Source: Ignavibacteriales bacterium (GTDB taxonomy: Bacteria; Bacteroidota; Ignavibacteria; UBA10030). From it: a stretch of DNA of 64,000 bases. The notes under the pieces are model-generated. The model was not told where the DNA came from and did no database searches. It was given only the letters and a program-made list of their open reading frames with translations. Each line of letters opens with the position of its first letter. Within the stretch, counting starts at the first letter, position 1. This document shows positions 24,828 through 34,021 of the stretch, piece after piece. The stretch lies in contig JAPLFQ010000021.1 in the NCBI GenBank assembly GCA_026390595.1, forward strand, positions 248,001-312,000. Direction: 5' to 3'. A program made the translations under genes and the position numbers.

Positions 24828-25007
24828 CTACTTCAAGACGGACTTGATCTTCGGTATAACATCTTTCCCGTACAAGTTGCACACTCCCTTTTTTGCTGCG
24901 GGCTTGATCTTCAACTCCGCAATCGCCTTCTTCACTTTTGCATCAGACAAGCCCATGTGTTTCGCGAGTGCGCCTGCTGTCATCAGATCAGAGTTCTCGG
25001 TTTTCAT
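24828..25007 (-). CDS. Small helix-turn-helix protein (59 residues)
   Basis: A 60-codon frame from ATG 25007 to TAG 24828, with AAAGGTG seven bases upstream of the ATG. The product starts MKTENSDLMTAGALAKHMG and continues LSDAKVKKAIAELKIKPAAK; TAGALAKHMGLSDAKVKKAI fits a MerR/HTH_17-type helix-turn-helix, and the C-terminal GVCNLYGKDVIPKIKSVLK resembles a wing plus helix. It ends 36 bases before the receptor gene and is the first gene of the AOR operon, so it could be its regulator. It is small enough to be overlooked by gene callers, but the start signal and composition support it. Confidence 0.72.
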   Translation of the reverse strand: MKTENSDLMTAGALAKHMGLSDAKVKKAIAELKIKPAAKKGVCNLYGKDVIPKIKSVLK

Positions 25008-25064
25008 TTCAATGCACCTTTCTTATTTGGTACTCTCGTTGACACTCGCACTGACGACGCAACG

Positions 25065-27644
25065 TCATTTTGTTGCTCCCCAATGAATCGCGTTGAAAAG
25101 CAATTTGAAGGTGACTTCGGTCTGTGCACGCTGCTGAACGCGGAATCCCAGGAGGACGATCTTCCCCTTACCGTACGTCAGGGCAACCGCCGCCGCTCTG
25201 CGCTGAAGCTTCTCAGCCCCCAGCATCCACCCGGACATCAGGATATCCTCGGATTCATTGGGATACCACGCCAGCACCCATCGTTTCGTCTCGGGAGCCG
25301 GAGGAGTCGTCTGGAAAGCAATCCGCTGGTTCACAAATCCGGGGACCTCTGCCGGCATCCCATAGCCGACGGGATGGCTTGCATCGATATACATTCTCAG
25401 CAACGATCCGGGGCAATTGAATTCTTCGCTTTTCGTCCTCGACAGCACGTTGACCACCGGGACGTTGAATTCGTCTGTGACAAAGTCGCACGCCGACGCC
25501 ATTGCGATAAGCGTTCCACCCTGCTCCACGAAATCCTTCAGGTTCTTTACTCCCTCTTTTCCAATTCCGCCGGAAAACTCAGGGGGAAAATCGACAAAGT
25601 ATTTCATGTCGCCTTCCTCGGGCTTCCGTTTTCCCTCGATCATGACTTCCTTCGAAACATCGGGAATGATGATCACATCATAGTCGCTCCCCAGCTTCCG
25701 TTCCTTGATGTCCTTTGTGGTGATGCTCTTCAGCGGAAACTCATACTGTTCGAGCACCCAGCGAGTCCATCCCTCGTCCATCGACGCAACCCATGGCTTG
25801 TACATGCCGAGTCTGAACTCGCCCACCTTCTCCATCTTCAGATTCGGTTTTTCAGTCAACCCGACGAGATCGAGCGAGTATTGTTTCGCGAGGGCGTCGA
25901 TGCCCTTGATGTTCTCGACTACTACGGAGCCGCGGGGAAACTCCTTCCCCCCTGCACTGTATGCCTCCCCGGTGAGATTCACCGTACCTTTCTGTTGCAA
26001 TGCATTGTTGATCAGTTTCGTCGCGCCGTTCGATTCGTGCGAAACAATGAACCTTGAGGCGCCCGCCTCTTTCACATTCCCCGTCGGCCAATCGGATTCT
26101 TTCAGCCCCCGGAGAGTGCTCTGTTTCTCTTTTAGAAGCGTGACTTTCTCCACGTTTACGCCCATCATCAACGGGAGAGACCAGGCAGTCATATCATAGG
26201 GTTGAACGATATTCGGTCCCGCCACGAGTTTTACTTTTGGATAGCGCTGAAGACCGAGCATTTCTTTTACAAACCGCCCGTACGGTTGAGCCGTCGGGAT
26301 GTAGTACGCCCTCTCTGTTGCTGCATAGAGCACCTCGACTCCCCCCTCTTTCATCACGAAAGCCAGGTGGGCGGCGGATGCCGGGTCGCGCTGTTCAGCC
26401 GCGATGCGGAAGTATTCCCCGGGTGACCCGAGGTTGACCGCATCCAGGGCCATCATCGCAACACCGCTCAGGATGTCCTCGCGATGATTCGTGCAGGTTT
26501 CCAGCAACGCATCCGATGCGATGCGCTCGTAATCCATGATGTCGCGCAGACGCCAGATGCCCCCGGGCCACGGGTTGGGGAAATTCGCCTGCTGCTTGTA
26601 TTCGACCAGGCCCTTCGTTCCTCCACTGAGCTCGTTGGGAGTGACTTCCACAGGCGTTCCCATCCGTGTCGACGCAACTTCTGTCAGGAGCCCCACGATG
26701 TTCTTCCAAAAACCAGTCTGGTCTGTCGCACCGGGCCAATACGTGTCGTACATCGCACCGTAGATGACTCCTGTCTTCTTCCTTTCCTCCAACCGCCACG
26801 ACATCATTGTCCCTATATGGTCCACCATGCGCCAGACGAGCGGATGTACATTCTCGGCAACGGGATTCGCGAACGGGGGAGTGAAGATACGCGGACCTGT
26901 GGAACCCATCTGATGCTCATCCAGCCACACCTGAGGATACCATTCGTGATACACGGCCTTCGTTACCGCCTTAGTCTCCTTCTGGGTAAGCATGTACCAA
27001 TCACGATTGTCATCGTGCCCGACGTACGGATGATAGAGAAACGGCGACCTGCCTCCTTCGTACTTCGTGCCCACGTACTTCCGATACCATTCGACCTCCA
27101 TCAACTGGCCATCAGGATTCAGAGAAGGAATGATGAGAAGAATGACATTCTCAAGACGTCGAATCGTCTCCGGGTCCTGCGCTGTCACCAACGAGTGCGC
27201 CCACTCGAGGACCATCTGCGTGGACCCGATTTCCGTTGAATGGATATTGCAGGTCACGAGGACGATTGACTTCCCCTGATTGACGAGATCCTGGATCTCT
27301 TTCTGCGTAAGCCCTCGCGGGTCAGCGAGCTTCCTGGCGATCTCCTGATGCTTTGACTTGTTCTTGAGATTCTCTTCCGACGAGATCACGGCCATGACGA
27401 GGTCATTGCCCAGCGTCGTCGGGCCGAGGACCTCGACCTCGATCTTCCTCGAACCTTTCGCGAGTTCGTTGAAGTAAGAGACGATTTGCTTGTAGTCAGC
27501 GAGCTGGCGATCAGCACCAACCTCGAACCCAAGGAACTGGGAAGGAGTCGGAAGCTTCGATTGTGCAGCGATGGTGCTCCATCCGAGAACCATGAGCATG
27601 ACAAACACACTGAACCGCCGGACGAGCAGAGGGAAGGGATGCAT
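25065..27644 (-). CDS. Secreted M14-family zinc carboxypeptidase
   Basis: 859 residues with a signal peptide (SVFVMLMVLGWSTIAAQ). The M14 domain (about 45-370) shows HxxE zinc ligands in VTCNIHSTEIGS, SLNPDGQLMEVEWYRKY, and the third zinc His in WLDEHQMGS. The catalytic Glu is probably in GLLTEVASTRMGT. After the peptidase domain come about 450 residues typical of large Bacteroidota M14 proteins with a GATase1-like C-terminal fold (FVEQGGTLIAMASACDFV, GKGKIVLLGFRVQQRAQTE). It should act in the periplasm or outside, trimming peptides. The gene is 57 bases upstream of the small HTH gene and might be cotranscribed with the AOR operon, though function does not suggest it. Confidence 0.9.
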   Translation of the reverse strand: MHPFPLLVRRFSVFVMLMVLGWSTIAAQSKLPTPSQFLGFEVGADRQLADYKQIVSYFNELAKGSRKIEVEVLGPTTLGNDLVMAVISSEENLKNKSKHQEIARKLADPRGLTQKEIQDLVNQGKSIVLVTCNIHSTEIGSTQMVLEWAHSLVTAQDPETIRRLENVILLIIPSLNPDGQLMEVEWYRKYVGTKYEGGRSPFLYHPYVGHDDNRDWYMLTQKETKAVTKAVYHEWYPQVWLDEHQMGSTGPRIFTPPFANPVAENVHPLVWRMVDHIGTMMSWRLEERKKTGVIYGAMYDTYWPGATDQTGFWKNIVGLLTEVASTRMGTPVEVTPNELSGGTKGLVEYKQQANFPNPWPGGIWRLRDIMDYERIASDALLETCTNHREDILSGVAMMALDAVNLGSPGEYFRIAAEQRDPASAAHLAFVMKEGGVEVLYAATERAYYIPTAQPYGRFVKEMLGLQRYPKVKLVAGPNIVQPYDMTAWSLPLMMGVNVEKVTLLKEKQSTLRGLKESDWPTGNVKEAGASRFIVSHESNGATKLINNALQQKGTVNLTGEAYSAGGKEFPRGSVVVENIKGIDALAKQYSLDLVGLTEKPNLKMEKVGEFRLGMYKPWVASMDEGWTRWVLEQYEFPLKSITTKDIKERKLGSDYDVIIIPDVSKEVMIEGKRKPEEGDMKYFVDFPPEFSGGIGKEGVKNLKDFVEQGGTLIAMASACDFVTDEFNVPVVNVLSRTKSEEFNCPGSLLRMYIDASHPVGYGMPAEVPGFVNQRIAFQTTPPAPETKRWVLAWYPNESEDILMSGWMLGAEKLQRRAAAVALTYGKGKIVLLGFRVQQRAQTEVTFKLLFNAIHWGATK

Positions 27645-27792
27645 GGTGTGTCCTCCGAGTAGAAATGGTCAATAGATGCAATGCAACTTCATTTCGAATT
27701 GAAAGACAATACTCCGTTTTTCGCTCTTCGGGTTTCCCGTACGCTCCCATCGAATTGCCACAGCCCCATGCTTAGACATCAGAGACGACGTC

Positions 27793-28320
27793 TCAGAAGG
27801 ATTGGGACCGCATCCCCATCTGGAGGTTCGATTCGGTGGACAGGCGGGCCATTTGATCAGGCACCACGTCCTTGGGCAGCTTGAATGATCTTGTGTATGC
27901 AGGCGGCAGATTTGGATCCAGGTATCCTTCAAGAACTACCGTGCCTTCTACGTCGTCCCATTTCACGACAATCTGCTTCTGTATTTTCAGATCAGGTTGG
28001 GTGTGCCGAAGAGCCACGCCCGCCGGTCTCGTTTCCAATCCCATCTGGTGCAGCGCATCGATCTCATCCGGATTGAATTCATTCGAGCTGTCCTCAGGAG
28101 CCCATTCCGAAGCACCCATCGGGGAGAAGAACCAGCTCACGAACTGCCTGGGAGTACCGTTGGGAAACAACACAAAGAACGACGACCGCGGGGCTTGAAA
28201 CGGCGCTACCACCTGTTCAACGGAACTCGCTGCCCGCTGAAGGTCCGGGTCGACCGGCTCCCTCGAGCACGCCGCGATCGCCAAAGCGATCATGAGAAAA
28301 CGCAGATGAGCCGCTTTCAA
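27793..28320 (-). CDS. Hypothetical lipoprotein
   Basis: About 175 residues. The N-terminus KAAHLRFLMIALAIAACSRE has a lipobox (AIAAC), so the protein is likely lipidated and envelope-bound. I recognise no domain. The middle contains FFVLFPNGTPRQFVSWFFSP, and the C-terminal half IQKQIVVKWDDVEGTVVLEG reads like a beta-rich domain. The TTG at 28320 is chosen because it gives a clean signal peptide and has GAGG upstream; a GTG at 28335 is the alternative. It starts 59 bases after the GHL10 gene's stop and probably belongs to the same transcription unit. Confidence 0.65.
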   Translation of the reverse strand: MKAAHLRFLMIALAIAACSREPVDPDLQRAASSVEQVVAPFQAPRSSFFVLFPNGTPRQFVSWFFSPMGASEWAPEDSSNEFNPDEIDALHQMGLETRPAGVALRHTQPDLKIQKQIVVKWDDVEGTVVLEGYLDPNLPPAYTRSFKLPKDVVPDQMARLSTESNLQMGMRSQSF

Positions 28321-28378
28321 GTGTCCACCCCTCACCGTCTCGTTGTGTTCTCAGCAGCACCCAGGAAAACCTGGAAGC

Positions 28379-29956
28379 TCATTGTACTGCGGGAGCCGAA
28401 GAACGAATCATGTTTTGCGCCGAAGGCATGCTCTCGTTTCCGAGGCGATCGACAGCCGTCACCGCCACCCGGGTGACGTATTCCACTTTCGGCTGTGCAG
28501 TTTCTGTGCGCTGGCGTCCGCGCGCACGCTCCTTGACCGTTCGGGAGAACGGAATACCAACCATGCGATCCTGAGCATTCAGAATGGTGTATTCCCAGTT
28601 TTTCTCATACTGATAATAAACAACATACCGGAAAACGTCCCGCGCGTTCTCATGAGACCAGGTAACTACAAGTGTCGAATCGTTGGCAATCTCGACCGAC
28701 GCACGGGGGGATGCAGGCGCTGTATTGTCGAGCCACCGCGAAGGGGGCACAAGAGCCGGTTTTTGATATGGACCGGATTTCAACCCTGCGTTCAGCGCGC
28801 TGCTGTCTTTCAGGAAGGCCTTCATGCTGAAGTGAATATGGCCCGGAGCGTCGTTGACGAATCCGCGTTCGATCATGATCTGATTGATGATTTCATCCGC
28901 CCCCTTTTCATCTGTCATTCTTCCGATGATCATGCCGGGCCAGAGATTGCGGCCCATAGTGTTCATCTTCGACCACCAGCCAAGAAGAACAGGAAAGCTC
29001 TGCGGAATCTGGTTGATGGGCCAGTACAGCTGCGGGGTCCAGTAGTCGATCCACCCCTTCTTCAGCCAGAGTTCGGCATCAGCGTAGAGGACAGCGTACT
29101 GATCAAACCCTGCGATTGACGGAGGATTTCCCGGGCGGCCGATTCCGAACGGACTGATCCCAAACTTCACGTGCGGCTTCTCTTTCTTGATTCCATCATA
29201 CATTCGCTCGATGAAGACATTGACCGCGTCCCTGCGCCAATCCTCACGCGAGAGAGAACCTCCGGAATTCCTGTACTCCGTCCATGTGTCATCATCCGGA
29301 AAATTGCCGTCGCCATAAGGATAGAAGTAATCGTCAAAGTGCACGCCGTCGATATCATATCTGCGGAGGACATCCATGACGACATTAAAGGAGTGATTCT
29401 GCACCTCCTTCTTCGTCGGATTGAGCCAGTACATTCCGCCCCCGACGTCCTTCGCCAGCCCAGGTCGGGTCTTCACGATAGAACTCCCGGTGACCTCCCC
29501 TCCCTGCGGATGGTGGGCACGATAAGGATTGAACCACGCGTGCAACTCGATTCCCCGCCTGTGAGCTTCTGCAACCCAGAACGCGAGCGGATCATAGAAT
29601 GGCTCGGGAGGTTTTCCCTGCGTACCGGTAAGATAGTACGACCAGGGCTCAAGCACGCTGTCATACAGTGCATCACACTGCGGCCGCACCTGGAGAATGA
29701 TCGCGTTGAGTCGAAGCGCAGCGACTGAATCAAGGATTGCTATCGCCTCCCGCTGCTGATCCTCACTCGTCAGTCCCGGTTTGCTCGGCCAGTCGATGTT
29801 TGCGACTGTCGCCACCCAGACGCCGCGAAACTCGCGTTCTGCGCGAGGCATCTCGGGCAGCTTTGTTTCTTCCTTTGGAGGTCGGAGAAGGGCACAACCG
29901 GAGACGACAAGCAAAAGAGCGAACACCATAAGCAGGGCAGACGGTCTTCGGGACAT
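28379..29956 (-). CDS. Lipoprotein of the GHL10 (DUF187) glycosyl-hydrolase-like family
   Basis: About 525 residues from ATG 29956, which has AAGGA at good spacing and starts a lipoprotein signal (MVFALLLVVSGCALL). The GHL10 domain follows: EFRGVWVATVANIDWPSKPG, LNAIILQVRPQCDALYDS, GIELHAWFNPYRA, YDIDGVHFDDYFYPYG, VKFGISPFGI and WIDYWTPQLYWPI. The acidic residues in DGVHFDDYFYPYG are the likely catalytic or metal site. A C-terminal Fn3-like segment (ARDVFRYVVYYQYEK) closes the protein. Family members act on peptidoglycan stems or bacterial polysaccharides at the cell surface; the substrate cannot be read here. The expected envelope location agrees with the lipobox. Confidence 0.88.
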   Translation of the reverse strand: MSRRPSALLMVFALLLVVSGCALLRPPKEETKLPEMPRAEREFRGVWVATVANIDWPSKPGLTSEDQQREAIAILDSVAALRLNAIILQVRPQCDALYDSVLEPWSYYLTGTQGKPPEPFYDPLAFWVAEAHRRGIELHAWFNPYRAHHPQGGEVTGSSIVKTRPGLAKDVGGGMYWLNPTKKEVQNHSFNVVMDVLRRYDIDGVHFDDYFYPYGDGNFPDDDTWTEYRNSGGSLSREDWRRDAVNVFIERMYDGIKKEKPHVKFGISPFGIGRPGNPPSIAGFDQYAVLYADAELWLKKGWIDYWTPQLYWPINQIPQSFPVLLGWWSKMNTMGRNLWPGMIIGRMTDEKGADEIINQIMIERGFVNDAPGHIHFSMKAFLKDSSALNAGLKSGPYQKPALVPPSRWLDNTAPASPRASVEIANDSTLVVTWSHENARDVFRYVVYYQYEKNWEYTILNAQDRMVGIPFSRTVKERARGRQRTETAQPKVEYVTRVAVTAVDRLGNESMPSAQNMIRSSAPAVQ

Positions 29957-30372
29957 ACGATATTCCTTTTTCAAGTGCGGAAACTGCTGCGGCTGAGGGG
30001 AAATCCGAACTGGCGGTGTTCCAAAAACACGCAGAATCACAGCCATTTCGTCATATCGATGGTACAAAAGCGAAGGTTGAATTGCAAGGAGGGACGATTA
30101 TCCGGAGACCGATCCGTTGGGAGATCTGGTCATCGAATCACCGGGCCAGATGAATACGAATTCGCACTCATGCACAACGATTCTGAAACTTGGTCAGGAA
30201 CGGGCCAAGAAACAAGACAACCGACTCACCGATGGTTCTATTGTCAACTTCAATACACCTCGGAGATCGCATCGGACCAACGCATCAATACAACGATTGG
30301 GCACATTCAGGAGCTGACACAGTTTCGGCGTTCGTCACCGGAGGGCTGCGCATGCTTCCGTCTGAGTCACTG
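29957..30372. other. Gene-free stretch
   Basis: Between the alpha/beta hydrolase and GHL10 genes. I found no convincing reading frame, terminator or TAnnTTTG promoter; the short frames present lack ribosome-binding sites and conserved motifs. The GHL10 promoter must lie here if that gene is not read through from upstream. Confidence 0.5.
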
Positions 30373-31725
30373 TCACTTCTTCGGTGCGTTTATCCATCGT
30401 GCAATGTCCTCGACAACTTCATCCTGTACATGTCCCGCCCTCCCATATTCCGCCGGAATGCTCTTCCCTGCTCCAGCGATGAAGAGGTGGTTCAGCTCTG
30501 GGTATAATTCGAAGCTCACATTCTTGTTGCCCCGCAACGCGTCCTTCCAACGTTCGTAGTCTTTCATTGTCACCTGGTAGTCGCGTTCCCCTTGCAGGAT
30601 GAGCATGGGCATCCTGAGTGAAGCGGCGAGCTGTGGAGGATCGTAACCCTGCAGATCGATCCAGTACGAGGCTGGAGCCGCGAAGTAGGAATCCACTGAC
30701 GAGGTGTCTGCTTTCGTCAGCTTCTTCACCTTGTCCCGCTCTTTCTCGATATTGCTCAATTGTTCGAGCTGCTTCTGCGGCGGGAGATCGCCTGACGAGC
30801 CGAGGTAGGCAATTTGCTCCACCATAATATCCTCGAGAGGTCTCGAAGCTCCCGCGAGGATGATCAGTCCGGCCAGTGCGGGATCCCCCACGCCAATCCT
30901 CGGCGCCAACATTCCGCCAAGGCTGTGGCCAAGCACGTGGATCTGCTCTGGGCTAATTCCATTCGTCCGCCTCAGCAATTCGACAGCCAGGAGTGCATCC
31001 TCAATAGCCTCCTCCTTCACCGTGAATGTCTGTTTCAGCACAACGAGTTCCTGTCCGTGTTCCTTCGTTCGCTTTTCATACCGGAGCACGGCGATTCCCC
31101 TTGATGCGAGCCCCCAGGCCAGATCGCGGAAAGGCTTGTTTGGTCCGATTGTCTCGTCCCTATCATTGGGTCCGGAACCGTGAACAAGGACGACTGCCGG
31201 ACAAGGGCTCGGGCTCTTTGGAATCGTCAACGTTCCGTGTAGCGCCCATCTCCCCTTTCCCACCAGCACTTCTTCCTCGCGGAATGACTCACGGTTCACA
31301 TACGCAGGGGCCTTGTATTCGATAGGGGGAACGGGTTTCGCATAGAACAAACCTGCTACTTGCTTCTTCTCATTCAGCACCACGCGCACGTCGGCGCTGT
31401 CCTTCTCGAACAGGCATGTCACAAGCACGATGTCATACAACCTGTATTTCTGAGACCACGCGCGGAGCTGCTTCTTGAACGGCCCGACGCGAACCAGGAC
31501 CGTGTCCCACGATTCCTTTAGTTTCTCCGCGGACAGCACCGCGGTCATCGTGCTGTCAAAGAAACCAACGCAGGCGGCATATTCCCCTTTCGAGAGGAGA
31601 CCGACGAAGTCCTTCGCTCTCATTATTGCCGAATCCGGGGCCGCCGCGACCGGTTGTTGGGCTTGAAGCACCGCGACGGACGAGACCATAAATCCCACGA
31701 ACATCGCTGACATGATTCTTTTCAT
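30373..31725 (-). CDS. Secreted alpha/beta hydrolase with N-terminal DUF3887 domain
   Basis: About 450 residues from ATG 31725 (AAAGGGGA upstream) with signal peptide MKRIMSAMFVGFMVSSVAVLQAQ. Residues 30-130 match DUF3887-like sequence (KDFVGLLSKGEYAACVGFF). The hydrolase domain has the oxyanion-region VVLVHGSGPNDRDET, nucleophile elbow GHSLGG, acid in LILQGERDYQV and the catalytic His in ELYPELNHLFI. It is probably a periplasmic esterase or peptidase-like enzyme. This arrangement is common in Bacteroidota and Firmicutes, without a settled function. It lies 69 bases after the TIM-barrel gene and is probably in the same unit. Confidence 0.88.
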   Translation of the reverse strand: MKRIMSAMFVGFMVSSVAVLQAQQPVAAAPDSAIMRAKDFVGLLSKGEYAACVGFFDSTMTAVLSAEKLKESWDTVLVRVGPFKKQLRAWSQKYRLYDIVLVTCLFEKDSADVRVVLNEKKQVAGLFYAKPVPPIEYKAPAYVNRESFREEEVLVGKGRWALHGTLTIPKSPSPCPAVVLVHGSGPNDRDETIGPNKPFRDLAWGLASRGIAVLRYEKRTKEHGQELVVLKQTFTVKEEAIEDALLAVELLRRTNGISPEQIHVLGHSLGGMLAPRIGVGDPALAGLIILAGASRPLEDIMVEQIAYLGSSGDLPPQKQLEQLSNIEKERDKVKKLTKADTSSVDSYFAAPASYWIDLQGYDPPQLAASLRMPMLILQGERDYQVTMKDYERWKDALRGNKNVSFELYPELNHLFIAGAGKSIPAEYGRAGHVQDEVVEDIARWINAPKK

Positions 31726-31794
31726 CGTGTTCCCCTTTAGTTCGTACTTGCCGGAGCACTCCGGCGCCATGATTCGTTGAAGAATCCGAGATGA

Positions 31795-33966
31795 TTATTT
31801 TCTGGATACACTAAGGCGATGTTCCCCCGACGGAGCGATGACGACATACCCCTTCTCTCCCGCCAGGACCGGGAGCTTGACGGGGATCCCATCAAGCCGG
31901 ATGGTTGCAGGCGCTTTGTTGAATACGAGCATGCATCGGGCAAGTGCGCGATAGGTGAGATCCATCTTCTCCCCGGATACTTCGCAGCCGAGAAGTTCAT
32001 CAGACAAAAAGAGCAGACGAAACGCTGCCGCACGGGATGGGGAGATGCCTGGTTTCACCGTCAGAGTATGAGTTCCAGGCGGAATGATCACACCATCCGA
32101 ATCCCCGCAGGGCCAGAGGCTGCCGTCGAGCCAGACCATTGTCTGAGCAGAGGTCTTCCAAGTCACAGTGTGAGGAGTGTTGATTTCCCACCCGGATGAG
32201 ATTCTCGTTATGGACACGCCAGCCGCCATCGCAGCTGGAACGTGTTTCCAGTCGTGGCTGAAAACCGACGATTCACAGTAGACGCACACACGGCCGTTCT
32301 GTTCGCCGGCCCGTTGGAGTTGCTGCAGGAGTTCTATTCCCGTGGCCTGCTCTGTCGCGAATGTCATCTGAGTCAACGGATGAATCGGTACTACGTTGAT
32401 ATCGATCATCGATGGGCGTTCAGGGATGAGTGCGACCAAAGTTTTCCTCAGTTGTGCGTACCTCTCAGGTGACTTCGTCCACTCCATGTAAGGATCTTCC
32501 ACGTTGAGCGTCACGCCGTACTCACGCAGAAGCGCAAGTGTCGATTTCTGGTCGAACCCGAGAAGATGGTCGAATTCGGGATGAAGCGTATTGTCGACGA
32601 TTGTGTGAATCAGCTCCCAATCCCGTTTTCCATCGCTCTTCAGTTTTGAGACAAACTCGATTACCTGCCGCAGAAGACGGTTATTCACAGCCGTGCGGTA
32701 ACGATAGAACTGATCGAGCGAGGCCGCATTCCGCTTCCAGAAATTCAGCGAGGTCGAATCCTCGAGCTCCAGCGGGTCATAGCCTGCGAGTACTTTGTAT
32801 TCTGCGATTGCCGAAGGAGTAAACGGAACAAAATAGTCCGGTCGCGTCGGTCCTGCCAGGGCTTCGCCTCCAGCGCCGGTGATCGTGAACTCTGCGATAT
32901 CCACACCGTCCCAGTCCTCTTTCAGAAGGCTGGAGAGATCTCGCAGCGCCGTCGTCAGGCAATCGGGATTCTGCAGATCCATCAAATGCAGGAAATCGAG
33001 CTTCGCATCCTGCAGGAGGGCATTCTTCTGGCGCCATTCGGGGTGCTGTTTCCAGAATCCCGGCCCAACGTGCGGCCACTCCAGCCACGCGTAGACCACT
33101 ATCCCATTTTTGTGCGCGGCATCGATCAATCGCTTGTAATCGTAGGATGGAGTGTCGTGGTAGTACCAAGCGGCGGCATGAACGGCGCGGATCCCCCATT
33201 CGTGCCACATTGCGGCAAGTGTTTCGATCGGCACGTTGAAGCGATAGCCGGCATCGAAGTATACATCCAGCGCGTTGCGCCGAAAAGAAGGGGCGCACCG
33301 GAGTTCTTCAACGATTGCATCCGGAAGCGTCGGAAATCGGGAATACCCCTTCCCTGAAAGCTCATCGAACAGAGGCGACAGCACGATGCATCGTCCCCTG
33401 CCCAGTTGGATTGCGACACCGAGCGGGCGCCCTGAGACGGAATCGGCATAGAGGACTCGGGACAATTTCTTTGGATATCCGGCGATGGAGTGGACAGACG
33501 GATTGTCGGGCCAGTGCAGTGGAAAACCGGAGAGCCCGCGATCCACTACTGCGCTGACGCTCTGCGACGGTCCAAGGCGAATCCCCAACGCAGTCAGGAG
33601 AGGACTTGGCCCATCCGTGATGAGGTGCATCCCCCTTCTCACGCCGTTGATAACCGCCTTCATGCGAACGGGAGTCATAGCAAGAGCCGAGGCATGGGAA
33701 ACCACCAACAGGGTTGTGCCTTCGAGATCCACCTTCGAGAAATGCCCCGGGTCCAGAACCGTGTAGGTGAATCCCATTCCCTTTAGAGCACCTTCGTAGC
33801 TTTCCTGGCTGAGAGAATCAGACCCCGAGGCGCTCGCGCTGCGAATAAACGCTGCCTTGACCATTTCTGGAGCGGAGACACGATGTCCGCTTCCGGCAAT
33901 GCCAGAACGCACGCCGGAGATGAGGAGCACCAGCATAAGAAAGCAACCGACAAGGATGCGCTGCAT
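31795..33966 (-). CDS. Exported protein with GATase-like and TIM-barrel glycosidase-like domains
   Basis: About 723 residues. Signal peptide MQRILVGCFLMLVLLISGV. Residues 30-230 look like a GATase1/ThuA-like fold (TTLLVVSHASALAMTP, GRGRCIVLSPLFDEL). From about 240 a TIM barrel begins (GIRAVHAAAWYYHDTPSYDY, GIVVYAWLEWPHVGPGFW, DWDGVDIAEFTITGAGG), like the GHL families of putative glycosyl hydrolases; the Asp/Glu pair in GVDIAEF is a catalytic candidate. A beta-rich C-terminus (PPGTHTLTVKPGIS, VIAPSGEHRLSVSRK) may bind carbohydrate. I cannot name a family with confidence. It sits between the AlaX gene and the alpha/beta hydrolase in one direction with short gaps. Confidence 0.75.
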   Translation of the reverse strand: MQRILVGCFLMLVLLISGVRSGIAGSGHRVSAPEMVKAAFIRSASASGSDSLSQESYEGALKGMGFTYTVLDPGHFSKVDLEGTTLLVVSHASALAMTPVRMKAVINGVRRGMHLITDGPSPLLTALGIRLGPSQSVSAVVDRGLSGFPLHWPDNPSVHSIAGYPKKLSRVLYADSVSGRPLGVAIQLGRGRCIVLSPLFDELSGKGYSRFPTLPDAIVEELRCAPSFRRNALDVYFDAGYRFNVPIETLAAMWHEWGIRAVHAAAWYYHDTPSYDYKRLIDAAHKNGIVVYAWLEWPHVGPGFWKQHPEWRQKNALLQDAKLDFLHLMDLQNPDCLTTALRDLSSLLKEDWDGVDIAEFTITGAGGEALAGPTRPDYFVPFTPSAIAEYKVLAGYDPLELEDSTSLNFWKRNAASLDQFYRYRTAVNNRLLRQVIEFVSKLKSDGKRDWELIHTIVDNTLHPEFDHLLGFDQKSTLALLREYGVTLNVEDPYMEWTKSPERYAQLRKTLVALIPERPSMIDINVVPIHPLTQMTFATEQATGIELLQQLQRAGEQNGRVCVYCESSVFSHDWKHVPAAMAAGVSITRISSGWEINTPHTVTWKTSAQTMVWLDGSLWPCGDSDGVIIPPGTHTLTVKPGISPSRAAAFRLLFLSDELLGCEVSGEKMDLTYRALARCMLVFNKAPATIRLDGIPVKLPVLAGEKGYVVIAPSGEHRLSVSRK

Positions 33967-34021
33967 GCGAGAATACGTGAAGGTGAGCAATGGTCTGAAT
34001 TGATGTGAAACTCAGCAGCTG

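Noticed and set aside
24717-26057. 446-codon open frame on the plus strand
   Set aside because: It lies antisense to the M14 peptidase, HTH and receptor genes, is rich in His/Arg/Leu, shows no domain, and follows from the GC-rich codon pattern of the genes on the other strand.
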